From: Channallabes apus
Taxonomy: Eukaryota > Chordata > Actinopteri > Siluriformes > Clariidae
Direction: 5' to 3'
Assembly: GCA_030522415.1 (NCBI GenBank)
Contig: CM060108.1
Location: forward strand, 54,600,452-54,664,451
Length of the DNA stretch: 64,000 nucleotides
The position numbers and the translations under genes are program-made. Below, piece by piece: positions 1 through 11,079 of the stretch; position 1 is the first letter of the stretch; every line of letters begins with the position of its first letter. The notes under the pieces were generated by a model. That model saw nothing but the letters and a program-made list of their open reading frames with translations, was not told where the DNA came from and did no database searches.

Positions 1-171
1 ATAATGTCTTTTTTGTCCCTGTAACCAGCAGTCTAAGGCGGAGATCTTTATTGATTCAGCGTCGGCTGTGAATTTTATTGACAACCCTTTAGTAAGGGAA
101 TTATTCTCACCTGCTGAATCTCTTTTGCACCCTATTCCTTACTTTGTTCGTCAATTTGAAGTCCAGAAATG
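1..171 (+). pseudogene. possible LTR-retrotransposon protease fragment
   Basis: One frame read from about position 29 to the TGA at 169-171 gives a short peptide containing IDSASAVNFID. This resembles the active-site region of retropepsin-like proteases of Ty3/gypsy elements, where D-S/T-G is followed by a hydrophobic stretch and NFID. The usual Gly after Asp-Ser is Ala here. No gag or reverse transcriptase is visible beside it, so at most it is a truncated relic inside an acap3 intron. Family assignment rests on one short motif and is weak. Confidence 0.3.
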
Positions 172-577
172 ATGGGCTTTCTCCGACCCATCAGCATGGT
201 CCTGACACCTAATCTAGGTGGAATCTGACACTCTTCATAGGGCATGTCACTGTCCACGTTTGCTGATGAGGTGGAGGATGGGGGGGGGGGTTCCTCGAGT
301 TCAGCATATGGTACACCGCTATCACAGGATCTGGCAGAAGACAAGTCAGCTTTGTTACCAACAGCACACAGAGGCTCCCAAATACCAATAAGAGATGATG
401 TCCAGGCCCGAGCCTTTGGCAGAGACTGTGGGTCTGTTTGCCAACAAATTACACTTTTAATACTGCTACACCTTTTGCTATTGTTAATAGAAGAGGACAA
501 GGGAATATTACTCCCAGTAACACACCTGCACTCTCTGCTACATTATTCCTGATGTGACTTTATAATGTTTCCTCCAG
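172..577. other. intron sequence, nothing recognised
   Basis: This stretch leads up to the acap3 acceptor at 576-577. Open frames exist on both strands but show no known domain. A run of ten G occurs near 281-290. Confidence 0.4.
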
Positions 578-3500
578 GAGTTTAGGGGTTCATAACTCCA
601 AGGTGAGATCACTGACCCTCGACTCATGGGAACCCGAACTTCTTAAGGTGAGTGTCACAGGATCTCAAATGTATTCAGTTTAATTTGTTTTTAGAACTTT
701 GGAACTTAAACTTGTGTACTGTTTGGTGTATTCATGTTTTTATTAGTTTTATCAGTTTTGTTATTATTCTGACCTGCTATTAAACATGGATTCGTGTTGT
801 AGCTGATGTGTGAGCTGGGTAATGAGCTGATTAATCAGATCTATGAGGCCCGCAGAGCAGAACTTGGGTGGAGGAAACCACAGCCTGGAGACTCCAGGTA
901 CTCAACACTGTCTTTAGCCTCCGCCTTATGCACCTCCTCTTGGTGTTCTCTTCTTAAGCGCCTTGTGGAACGTGATATGAGTGTGGCAGGAGAACAATGT
1001 GTCAGGACTGGGCTATATTCCCTTAACTGATTGCCCTCTTATTTATTAAAAGAAATGTATATGTAGACAGACATTAAGTGTATTAAATAACAAAGTCAGT
1101 TAAATAGTGAATGTGTGTGATCCAGGCAAGATATCGAGGCCTACATCCGGGCCAAGTACGTGGAGAAGAGGTTTGTGCGAAAGCAAGACTCTCAGGAGCA
1201 AAGGTCAAAGGTCATGACGCTAAGTAAACATGACAAGCATCTAAAGGGAAGCGTAGAGTTCCTGCCTCCTCGACCGCCCCCTCCCACTCCTAAAATCCGC
1301 CCCGCCTCCAACACCACTGGTGGGTGTGTTTACCTTTCAGCTACCTTTTAATTTTATTCTAACCAGATGTTTGTAGCGTGTGATGTTGCACTAATGATAC
1401 TTGTATACTCTGGATGATGAACAGCACCCCTCAGTGGACAGGAGGCACGACGCGACTCGCTCTTCTGCCCCGATGAGCTTGATTCCCTTTTTTCCTACTT
1501 TGACACATCATCAAAACTGAGGAGTTGTAAGTACAGGATGTTATTAATCAACATTAGAAATGATTGTGAATGTACTCTAAACTCTTTGAATTGTTCATAT
1601 TAGCAGTGAGGTAGAACTTGTTTTACCCAATTATCATTAGAGTAACCCCTTGACCGTAGAGTTAACCAATCAGCATTAGGAGCTCATTAGCACGAGAACT
1701 GCATTAATACAGATTATTCAATTCAATTCAATTCAGTTTTATTTGTATAGCGCTTTTAACAATTGACATTGTCTCAAAACAGCTTTACACAATCAAAAGA
1801 ATTATTTAAGTTTGTATGGAATGTGTATGAATCAAAATGTTCAGATAGTCCCTGGTGAGCAAGCCCGAGGGCGACAGTGGCAAGGAAAAACTCCCTGAGA
1901 TGGTAATAGGAAGAAACCTTGAGAGGAACCAGACTCGACAGGGAACCCATCCTCATCTGGGTGAAACAGATAGCAGGAAATGATCTGCATTTATACAGTG
2001 TTAAGTGTTAGGTTCAGCTATAATAGTTGATGTTAATTGATGTTATAATAGTTGATGTAAAATGGAGTCCAGTAGTTATTCGAGACACAGATAGACTTGT
2101 AGAAAGTTCCAGTCCTGAACTATCGAATTGTCAAGTCCTCAGAGAAACAGCTGACAACACCAGTCGAGGCCAGAACCGTCTTCTAAGTAGATAGAATCAT
2201 CCCCAGACACCAGACGCATCCTAAAGAGACACACGGGGCATCCATGCGACGAGACCTCCAACCAGAAACCGGGCACCAGGATGGATCAGACAGGTCCGGA
2301 GGGCAGAGGGAGTCTGGATCACTGGCAGCTCAGGAACCACATGTGTAGCTCGACAGAGAGAGAGAGAGAGAAAGAGTGAAAGGGGGAGAGAGGAAAGAGA
2401 AAGAGGGGGAGAAGAGGAGGAGAGATGGCAGTTAGGTATGGTCACAGTCACAATGTCTAATATGAATGTATATTTACTGTAGAGTGCAAGCAGGGACTCC
2501 AGCAGGACTAACTATGACAGCATAACTAAAAGGGAGAGCCAGAAGGAAACACAAACATGAGGGGGAACTGAGATGTAAAGCAAACAATCACCTCACCGTC
2601 AACAAACCTGAGTGATCAAATGAGACTGAGGAAGACAGCATCTAAACATACCAGTTCACCATAATACTCTACGTCCATGAGTCCCCCAGATCTGCTCCTT
2701 TACCTTATGGCAAATCTATTTATAAAAATGCTTGGCTAAATAAATAGGTTTTGAGCCTAGACTTAAACACTGAGACTGTGTCTGAGTCCCAAACACTATT
2801 TGGAAGACTATTCCATAATTTTGGGGCTTTGTAAGAAAAAGCTCTGCCCCCAGCTGTAGTTTTCATAATACGCGGTACTGATAAGCAGCCTGCATCCTTT
2901 GACCGAAGTAGGCGTGGCGGATCGTAAGACACTAGCAGTTCGCTCAGATACTGCGGGGCGAGACCATTTAATGCCTTATATGTCAAGAGTAGTATTTTAA
3001 AATCAATGCGAAATTTCACAGGGAGCCAATGCAGTGAAGATAGGATAGGGGTGATGTGCTCATATCTTCTGGTTCTAGTGAGGACTCTCGCTGCTGCATT
3101 CTGGACTAGCTGAAGCTTGTTTATGCACCTAACTGAACAACCAGACAGTAAGGCATTACAATAGTCCAACCTAGAAGTGATAAAAGCTAGTTTTTCTGCA
3201 TCGTTTAGCGACAATATATTTCTTATTTTGGCGATATTTCTGAGGTGAAAGAATGCTATCCTGGTGATATTATCTACATGAGCTTCAAATGAAAGGTTGG
3301 AATCTATTATCACGCCGAGGTCTTTTACTGTTGCACTTGACGGAACAGAAAGGCCATCTAAAGTTACGGTGTGATCTAAGATTTTACTTCTAGCTGTATG
3401 CGGTCCTATGACTAGAACTTCTGTCTTATCCGGATTAAGCAGAAGGAAGTTAATTAGCATCCAATTTCTTATGTCCTGCACACATTGCTCAACTTTAGTA

Positions 3501-6500
3501 AGATGGTTTTTCTCATCAGGTTTTGTTGAGACGTATAGCTGTGTGTCGTCAGCATAACAATGAAAACTAATACCATGCTTACGGATTATGTTGCCCAGAG
3601 GAAGCATGTAAAGGAAAAAAAAGCAGTGGGCCTAAAACTGAACCCTGCGGAACGCCAAACTCCACTAGAGAACATGCAGAATAATCACCATTTAAGTCTA
3701 CATACTGATAACGATCTGTCAAATAGGATCTGAGCCAGGAGAGGGCTGTACCCTTAATTCCTACTACATTTTCTAATCTGTGAAGAAGAATAGCATGATC
3801 AATAGTGTCAAAAGCTGCACTGAGGTCGAGTAATACAAGCATAGTTACACAACCCTGATCAGAGGCCAATAGGAGGTCATTTACTACTTTAACGAGTGCT
3901 GTTTCTGTGCTGTGATGAGGCCTAAATCCTGACTGATACAGACTTTCTGAGTCTTTCTACATTTTTGCTTAGATCGGGGAACAGACACAGTCTCAATATG
4001 GTGAACCCTGAGTGACGACTCTATGCAGCTAGCAGACGGTTGGTTTAGCCTGTCTGTCTGCTCCCTGGCCTGGGCTCTGGATTGTCACCGATTAACTAGA
4101 CCTCTACTGAGACTATGAGCTATACTACAGGAAATGAGAGCAGCACCTTCCCGAGTGGGATGGACACCGTCCCGCCCTAACAGGCCAGCTTTGCCCTCAA
4201 AGGTCTTCCAATTATCTATGTAGCCCACATTATTTTTGGAGCACCCCCTGGACATCCAGCGGTTCAGTGACCATAACCTGCTGTAAGCTATGTTGCCACG
4301 TCTCATTGGGATGGGACCAGAGCATATTACTTCATCGGACATCGCCTTCGCTAATTTATACACCTCTGTAAAGTTACTCTTACTAACCTCTGACTGACGA
4401 AGGCGTATATCGTTAGCTCCAGCATGTACCACTATCTTAGAGAACCTGTGCTGTCCTAGAGCCCTAAGATTCCCTGCTATGTCCGGTGCTCTGGCTCCCG
4501 GGATACACCTAACCACTGCCGCTGGCGCCCCTAAAGGTCTAGCTAATGTCACGTGCCTCAGTATAGAGTCTCCTATAACCAGAGCTCTTTCAGGTTTCTC
4601 AGCGGGTGCAGCACTGAGGAGAGCAAACCTGTTGGACACGTGAGGCGCAGAGGAGGTGTGCTCCGGTGGGCTAGCCTTAGCGTTAGCTTTGGCTGAACGA
4701 GTATGCCGCCGAGTCGTCACCCACTCGCCCCGCTGTGAGGGCTCTAATGCCGGAGTCGGGGGCTGTTTATCTCCGCCTGTGGCACCCAGACTGTCCGCTA
4801 CGGGAATAACGCTGCTCTCACACTGTCTAACACTCTCCAAAGTCTGTATGCGCTCCTCTATTGCTGATATCTTCTCCGTCAGAGTGCTCACTAACACACC
4901 TATCACAAATAAAGTTATCACTAATGACGGAGGAAGAATGTCTAAACATCCTGCACTCTACACACTGAACATGCTGAACGGTAGACATGATAACGTACCT
5001 CTGTGTCGGAGTTTTAGTTGTTTGGAGATGAATTCCGTTTGTTGTTCTTAGACGAGGAAACTCGCGCGTTCTCCAAAAATTGCAGAAAAAAGGCGAAGCC
5101 GAATAGTATGGAGATGTAAAAGGTAGTTGCTATTAATATTGTTATTGTATAAAGCGATGTAATTTAAACGCTGATACAAACGCGAAACTTTCGCGGCAAC
5201 GATACGAAAACAGGAAGCTACGTCACCAACCAAGATTAGCCTTTCTGTAAGTGATTACCATTAGTGTTACAGACGTTTGGCATAACTTTTCGTATACTGT
5301 AGAAACAGCTGAACAGGAAGTAGTTTAGGTGGAAAGTATTCGCTGTAGTGTATATTTGTAATATATGTGTGTGACAGTGAAGAGTGCAGACAGCGGCATT
5401 CACACCAGCGCTGACGGAAGCAGAGAGATGCTTAACTCTCCATCCAACAACAGCCTGACTGAACCAGGTATGACCATTACACCACGCATGACCCGCATAG
5501 CCTGATAGTGTTCAGTTAGCATTTAAATCAAAATGGTTGTCGTGGTGTGTTTCAGATATGCAAGAGGTAGAGCCTCCACGTGAGTCCCTGCCTGTTCTTC
5601 ACCATGTGTCTCAGTGTTCCCCGAGTATGCTGCTGTACTGGGCCTCATGTGCCTCCAGTTTAGCTGACATGGTGGAGGCGTTAGCACTAGGAGCAGATGT
5701 TAACTGGCCAAACCCTGAGGACCAGAGCCGTACCCCACTGATGCAGGCAGTAAAGGGGGTGAGCACTAACCCACCTCCTGCTCAACCAACATTTTTCAGC
5801 TATAAATATCATTTCAGCCGCCTAACTTTTAATCGTGTGTGTTTAGGGTTCATTACTCCCATGTGAGTTCCTGCTGCAAAACTCAGCTAATGTGGATCAG
5901 CAGGATGCTCAAGGAAGAGGACCACTGCACCATGCTGCCATGCTGGGCCACACTGGGTACACGTAATCACCCTCCTATAAACTGTTACATTGAGTAAACC
6001 ATCTAAACAAGAGCATAACCTTGATTAGCATCCTTAACTTAGACCTGTGGTCTGTGCTCATGCACTGTCCCTCTTCCTGTTTTTCCTTTAGACAGGTTTG
6101 TTTGTTCCTGAAGCGAGGAGCTTGTCAGAGCGTCTCTGACATGGATGGCAGGAATCCACTTTCCATCGCTATGGATACCACGAATGCTGACATCGTCACT
6201 CTGTACACAAAACAGACACAAATCCTATACACAAATGTATTCTATAGCCCATCCTCACATAGATCATCCTCCTGTAGCCCGTCCTCACATAGATCATCCT
6301 CTTATAACCCATATCCCTATAGTCCATCCTTCTACACTTCATATTCCTATAGGCCATCCAATATAGAGTCCATCCTATTTAATGTCCATCATATATACAG
6401 TACAGACAGATGAGGATCATGGTCTACATCACCTTCTGTCTGTCTCTCTCAGGCTGCGCATGGCAAAGGTGAATGAGGAGATGAGGGAGTCACTGGATCA

Positions 6501-6591
6501 GCCGACTCAATACTTTCAGTCTCACAGTCACTCGGACCAGTACAGGAAGTGCATCCAGGAGTTCATCGCTCAGCAGCTGGACGAGTTTTAA
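578..6591 (+). CDS. acap3: ACAP3 (ArfGAP, coiled-coil, ankyrin, PH protein), 3' half
   Basis: ACAP proteins are GTPase-activating proteins for Arf GTPases (chiefly Arf6) acting on endosomal and plasma membranes; the BAR, PH and most of the ArfGAP domain lie left of the window. Nine exons with GT-AG borders and consistent phases: 578-647, 803-897, 1126-1319, 1425-1526, 5378-5467, 5556-5758, 5847-5956, 6092-6202, 6453-6591 (TAA), about 371 residues. Exon 1 ends the ArfGAP core ([20 protein letters not shown]), exon 2 has [17 protein letters not shown], exon 3 [16 protein letters not shown], and exon 4 the signature [16 protein letters not shown]. Exons 6-8 encode three ankyrin repeats ([60 protein letters not shown]). 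The tail ends [15 protein letters not shown], closer to the ACAP3 terminus than to ACAP1 or ACAP2. The large fourth intron carries a LINE. Paralogue choice comes from recalled family sequences. Confidence 0.9.
2720..3940 (-). pseudogene. LINE reverse transcriptase, partial, frameshifted
   Basis: The left-hand frame (2720-3607) contains [12 protein letters not shown] (RT catalytic box) followed by the C-terminal thumb region with [10 protein letters not shown] and [10 protein letters not shown]. The right-hand frame (3579-3869, extending open to about 3940) contains [13 protein letters not shown] and [15 protein letters not shown] frameshift in the poly-A run near 3618-3625 separates PQGS from YADD. 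The endonuclease and the first third of RT are absent. Such ORF2 proteins copy their own RNA at a nicked target; this copy cannot encode a working enzyme. Confidence 0.85.
4085..4988 (-). pseudogene. LINE ORF1 with esterase (SGNH) domain, frameshifted
   Basis: The main frame (4085-4921) shows a coiled-coil-like start ([18 protein letters not shown]) and then an SGNH-hydrolase-like domain: block [11 protein letters not shown] with the nucleophile Ser, block III AGANDI, and the Asp/His pair in [12 protein letters not shown]. Esterase-bearing ORF1 proteins are known from CR1/L2 LINEs of fish. The probable true start is at 4986-4988 in another frame ([15 protein letters not shown], then a second CxxC, FICDRC), which hits a stop; a frameshift near 4880-4900 disconnects it. 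It lies upstream of RT on the minus strand, as expected. Confidence 0.75.
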
Positions 6592-6633
6592 CACACAAAC
6601 CTACACTATAGATAATAGGCGACCCGGGCAGAA

Positions 6634-6812
6634 GGGTGCTAACACATGACTCAACACCACTGGTGCTAACACGTAACTAAACACCGCATATGATAACCAC
6701 TGTAGCTGGAAACATGCTAACGCATGACTAAACGCCATAGATAACCGAGATAGCTGGATAGGTGCTAACACAAGACCAAACACCAGAGATACTAACAAAC
6801 AGGACAAAATCA
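6634..6812 (+). repeat. degenerate ~50-bp minisatellite in acap3 3' region
   Basis: The phrase TGCTAACAC followed by a GACTAAACACC-like block recurs near 6638, 6663, 6714 and 6764 (spacings about 25, 50 and 50 bp). It starts about 45 bp after the acap3 stop, so it is probably in the 3' UTR. Confidence 0.5.
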
Positions 6813-7500
6813 CTTGACACACAATCTGGATCTTAAATACTTCAGTATTACTGTACAGTATGTACTGTGCCTGGATATAAGACAATGAACATGCTGTGAT
6901 TATCACATCGTTAGAGCACCACTGCCACAACACTACTCTTGACTAACAGTTTGACGATAGAATGTATACTACACTCATCCTCCTTCCCTTTTGGACAAAT
7001 CATGTCCCATTTCATTGCTGTTTAACAAGGTGAAGGCACAGGAGCCACCTGAGTTTTAAGGTTTTGAGTATAAATAAGCTGAGCACTGTTTGAAATGGCC
7101 ACAGGGGGCGCTAGTCCACTCTGTGCAAATATTCAAAATATTTTAGTTTAGGGCTTCAACATGTTACCCGCACTTCTATGGTTTTAATTTACACACAGTA
7201 ACGTATCCTTTGACCTGATCAGCCTTGAACTTTTCAAAACTCGCATTGAAACAAAAGTCTCTAATCTGAATGATTAAAAGAATTAAGTAAGTGCAGTTAC
7301 TCGGATCGTGTCCATGGCTACGACTGGGTTTATCACGAATGTCGATGAGGTCATTACTCTCCGGGCAGCGCACACACGTCTCAGCAACTTCAGCTTCTCA
7401 TTTGTAACATCTGACAAGCATCGACAGATATCTTCTGATGTATGGTGCTTTGTTTTCGCAGCTCATCAAACATCTCCGCTACGCCGCTATACAGCCGGGG
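6813..7500 (+). other. acap3 downstream region, no gene seen
   Basis: Probable 3' UTR or flank. A CACAGGGGGCGCTAG block at 7100-7114 is loosely CTCF-like. No canonical AATAAA is obvious close to the stop; a possible distal one is near 12459. No conserved coding frame. Confidence 0.35.
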
Positions 7501-7504
7501 CAGT

Positions 7505-7690
7505 GATGGCTCAAGAGTTTGAGGCTCTGGGTTGCTGATCAGTGGGTTGGGGTTCAAGGCCCACCACCACTGAGTTGCAACTGGTGGGCCAACTGGAGAT
7601 GCAGGCTGTCCTCAGTGCTAGTCCCAACCCTGGACCAAATAGTAGTTTAAGAACAATTTGGTGTGGTGACCCCTAAGAAAGAGAAGTCTG
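7505..7690 (+). mobile_element. tRNA-derived SINE copy (family C)
   Basis: The head has a degenerate Pol III box A/B arrangement (ATGGCTCAAGAGTTTGAGGC, then GGGTTCAAGGCCC). The body shares 'AGTCCCAACCCTGGA' and 'GTGGTGACCCCTAA' with the copy at 29.6-29.8 kb. It is diverged and would not fold as a functional tRNA. Confidence 0.55.
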
Positions 7691-9056
7691 TTAAACAGCC
7701 ACCAGCAGCATTTAGCTGGACTTGTTTTTAATGCCACTCTTTCTGGATGTTCTGTAGGAAGATAGTTTTAGACGTCTATATTGCTTTTCACATTATATAG
7801 TAAAATATTTGCAGTATGAAATTTCTGACCTATTCAATAGAATTTTCCTACAAGTCCATAAAATTAGATAGCAAGTTCGAATCCCAGGGTGATGCTGTAG
7901 CACCTTGCAGCTGAGAGCTTAGAGAGAGCTGATTGGCCGAGCCCTCTCAGAGGGGAGGGATGGGTGGCACTTGGTGCTCTCACTTCAGTCATGACTCTAC
8001 AGCCAAAGGTGCGTGAACGAGCATTTCAAAAAGATGCAGTTGGTGTCCTCACATAGCTCAGGGGAAACCCATGATAATCTTCGCCCTCCCTGATTGGTAA
8101 TTGTAGCCTTGATGTGGGAGTGTCCTAATGACAGATGGGAAAGAACAGAACAAGAACCTTTTACTGTACATTTTAGTAAAAGTAATTGAAAATTTCCGAT
8201 TGAATTCCAGTGTCATTCCCAGTATTCGCAAACACTCTCAGTGCTACATCCTGATGATGTAACTTTATACTGTACGTGTATCATGTTGACATCAACCAGA
8301 CGTATGTGTACTGTCAGGGTCTGTAATATCTTATTTGCTAAAGTTTTTGCTTTTGCATATGTTAGTGCTTTTACATATTTCTCGTGTGAGTAATCAGACT
8401 TCACATTGTCACATTAAGAGGAGAAATGAGTGGTTTGTGTATCGTTCTTAAAAATATCCATATACATGTGGGCGGGGCTTCAGGCTGAAAATGTACCTAA
8501 TTTCCACTGGCTCCACTCACTATTTGAATGACATAATTATTAGCACAATCACAACACTACTGTAGATGCTCACGTAGATTTACACAACACACCTGTTCCG
8601 GTGGTGTAGGTGTACGCTTCTGCCTCATAAAGGGAAATGGACAAATGTGCGTTATGAACCACTTTGGGTCACATGACCTGCTTTCCCTAAAGGTGCTTGC
8701 TTGAGACCAACCACACAACAAGCACAAGACATTTTGTACATTTTATAAGTTCTATAGGATGACGCATGCTTCATGAAGCGTGTCCTCCTGACTCAGAGCT
8801 TACCTCTGTGGAGATCTTCCACACGTCATTTAAAGCCATTAACCTGGGATTCATGAGGTATAACTGCTTATCTAACCGCACATCTTTAATCTATCAAGTC
8901 TTCCTTAATTATTCTTACATTTAACTTTAACTAATACACTGTGCACGCACACACACACGTACAGTATCTCTTTTATATAAAAACATACTTTTTTTATGTT
9001 TATGGTCTGCCATTAAAATCCCTAAAAATGGGGTTTAAGAATGTAAAGATGGCTCA
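7691..9056. other. intergenic, possible SINE relic, otherwise nothing seen
   Basis: A tRNA-like B box (GTTCGAATCCC) at about 7876-7886 starts a stretch to about 8100 that looks SINE-derived, with low confidence. The rest has no recognisable coding or structured element apart from a short (CA)n near 8946. Confidence 0.35.
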
Positions 9057-9057
9057 A

Positions 9058-11079
9058 GCTTGATGCTGGTTGGTCAACTGGTTGATGAGGGTGTGATGTA
9101 ATGTACAGGTACTCTGAGCTCGATGCTGATTGGTCAGCCGGTTGATGAGGGTGTGATGTAATGTACAGATACTCTGAGCTCGATGCTGATTGGTCAGCCG
9201 GTTGATGAGGGTGTGATGTAATGTACAGGTACTCTGAGCTCGATGCTGATTGGTCAGCCGGTTGATGAGGGTGTGATGTAATGTACAGGTACTCTGAGCT
9301 CGATGCTGATTGGTCAGCCGGTTGATGAGGGTGTGATGTAATGTACAGGTACTCTGAGCTCGATGCTGATTGGTCAGCCGGTTGATGAGGGTGTGATGTA
9401 ATGTACAGGTACTCTGAGCTCGATGCTGATTGGTCAGCCGGTTGATGAGGGTGTGATGTAATGTACAGGTACTCTGAGCTCGATGCTGATTGGTCAGCCG
9501 GTTGATGAGGGTGTGATGTAATGTACAGGTACTCTGAGCTCGATGCTGATTGGTCAGCCGGTTGATGAGGGTGTGATGTAATGTACAGGTACTCTGAGCT
9601 CGATGCTGATTGGTCAGCCGGTTGATGAGGGTGTGATGTAATGTACAGATACTCTGAGCTCGATGCTGATTGGTCAGCCGGTTGATGAGGGTGTGATGTA
9701 ATGTACAGGTACTCTGAGCTCGATGCTGATTGGTCAGCCGGTTGATGAGGGTGTGATGTAATGTACAGGTACTCTGAGCTCGATGCTGATTGGTCAGCCG
9801 GTTGATGAGGGTGTGATGTAATGTACAGGTACTCTGAACTCGATGCTGATTGGTCAGCCGGTTGATGAGGGTGTGATGTAATGTACAGGTACTCTGAGCT
9901 CGATGCTGATTGGTCAGCCGGTTGATGAGGGTGTGATGTAATGTACAGGTACTCTGAGCTCGATGCTGATTGGTCAGCCGGTTGATGAGGGTGTGATGTA
10001 ATGTACAGGTACTCTGAGCTCGATGCTGATTGGTCAGCCGGTTGATGAGGGTGTGATGTAATGTACAGGTACTCTGAGCTCGATGCTGATTGGTCAGCCG
10101 GTTGATGAGGGTGTGATGTAATGTACAGGTACTCTGAGCTCGATGCTGCTTGGTCAGCCGGTTGATGAGGGTGTGATGTAATGTACAGGTACTCTGAGCT
10201 CGATGCTGATTGGTCAGCCGGTTGATGAGGGTGTGATGTAATGTACAGGTACTCTGAGCTCGATGCTGATTGGTCAGCCGGTTGATGAGGGTGTGATGTA
10301 ATGTACAGGTACTCTGAGCTCGATGCAGATTGGTCAGCCGGTTGATGAGGGTGTGATGTAATGTACAGGTACTCTGAGCTCGATTCTGATTGGTCAGCCG
10401 GTTGATGAGGGTGTGATGTAATGTACAGGTACTCTGAGCTCGATGCTGATTGGTCAGCCGGTTGATGAGGGTGTGATGTAATGTACAGGTACTCTGAGCT
10501 CGATGCTGATTGGTCAGCCGGTTGATGAGGGTGTGATGTAATGTACAGGTACTCTGAGCTCGATGCTGATTGGTCAGCCGGTTGATGAGGGTGTGATGTA
10601 ATGTACAGGTACTCTGAGCTCGATGCTGATTGGTCAGCCGGTTGATGAGGGTGTGATGTAATGTACAGGTACTCTGAGCTCGATGCTGATTGCTCAGCCG
10701 GTTGATGAGGGTGTGATGTAATGTACAGATACTCTGAGCTCGATGCTGATTGGTCAGCCGGTTGATGACGGTGTGATGTAATGTACAGATACTCTGAGCT
10801 CGATCCTGATTGGTCAGCCGGTTGATGAGGGTGTGATGTAATGTACAGATACTCTGAGCTCGATCCTGATTGGTCTGCCGGTTGATGGGGGTGTGATGTA
10901 ATGTACAGATACTCTGAGCTCGATGCTGATTGGTCAGCCGGTTGATGAGGGTGTGATGTAATGTACAGGTACTCTGAGCTCTATGCTGATTGGTCAACTG
11001 GTTGATGAGGGTGCGATGTAATGTACAGATACTCTGCGCTCGATGCTGATTGGTCAGCCAGTTGATGAGGCTGTGATTA
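9058..11079 (+). repeat. 60-bp tandem minisatellite, about 33.7 copies
   Basis: A near-perfect 60-bp unit repeats from about 9058 to 11079. Central copies are almost identical; the outermost copies diverge (the first and the next-to-last both carry TCAACTG where the core has TCAGCCG), and variants cluster at the right end (copies 10681-10980). Each unit contains CTGATTGGTCAG, a strong inverted CCAAT box, and most have a GAGCTC site. Because 60 is a multiple of 3 and one minus frame lacks stops, a 691-codon open frame runs through it encoding a 20-residue repeat (INRLTNQHRAQSTCTLHHTL); I regard this as a by-product. Confidence 0.97.

Larger units (their letters stand above)
1718..4990 (-). mobile_element. 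damaged L2/CR1-like LINE in acap3 intron
   Basis: A minus-strand non-LTR retrotransposon fills most of the 3.85 kb intron. Its 3' end is at 1720-1790, with ATTCA tandem units and the fish LINE tail (TTTATTTGTATAGCGCTTTT). Next come the RT C-terminus, a partial RT core, and ORF1 near 4085-4988. The endonuclease and the N-terminal part of RT are missing: RT begins abruptly near 3940 ([17 protein letters not shown]) and ORF1 ends at 4085, so an internal deletion joins them. The LINE is antisense to acap3. The 5' border is uncertain and may reach 5235. Confidence 0.85.

Noticed and set aside
5048..5233. Minus frame beside LINE ORF1
   Set aside because: Probably LINE 5' untranslated sequence; no motif.
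9058..11079. CRISPR-like array
   Set aside because: Units are contiguous with no variable spacers, and the context is a vertebrate genome.
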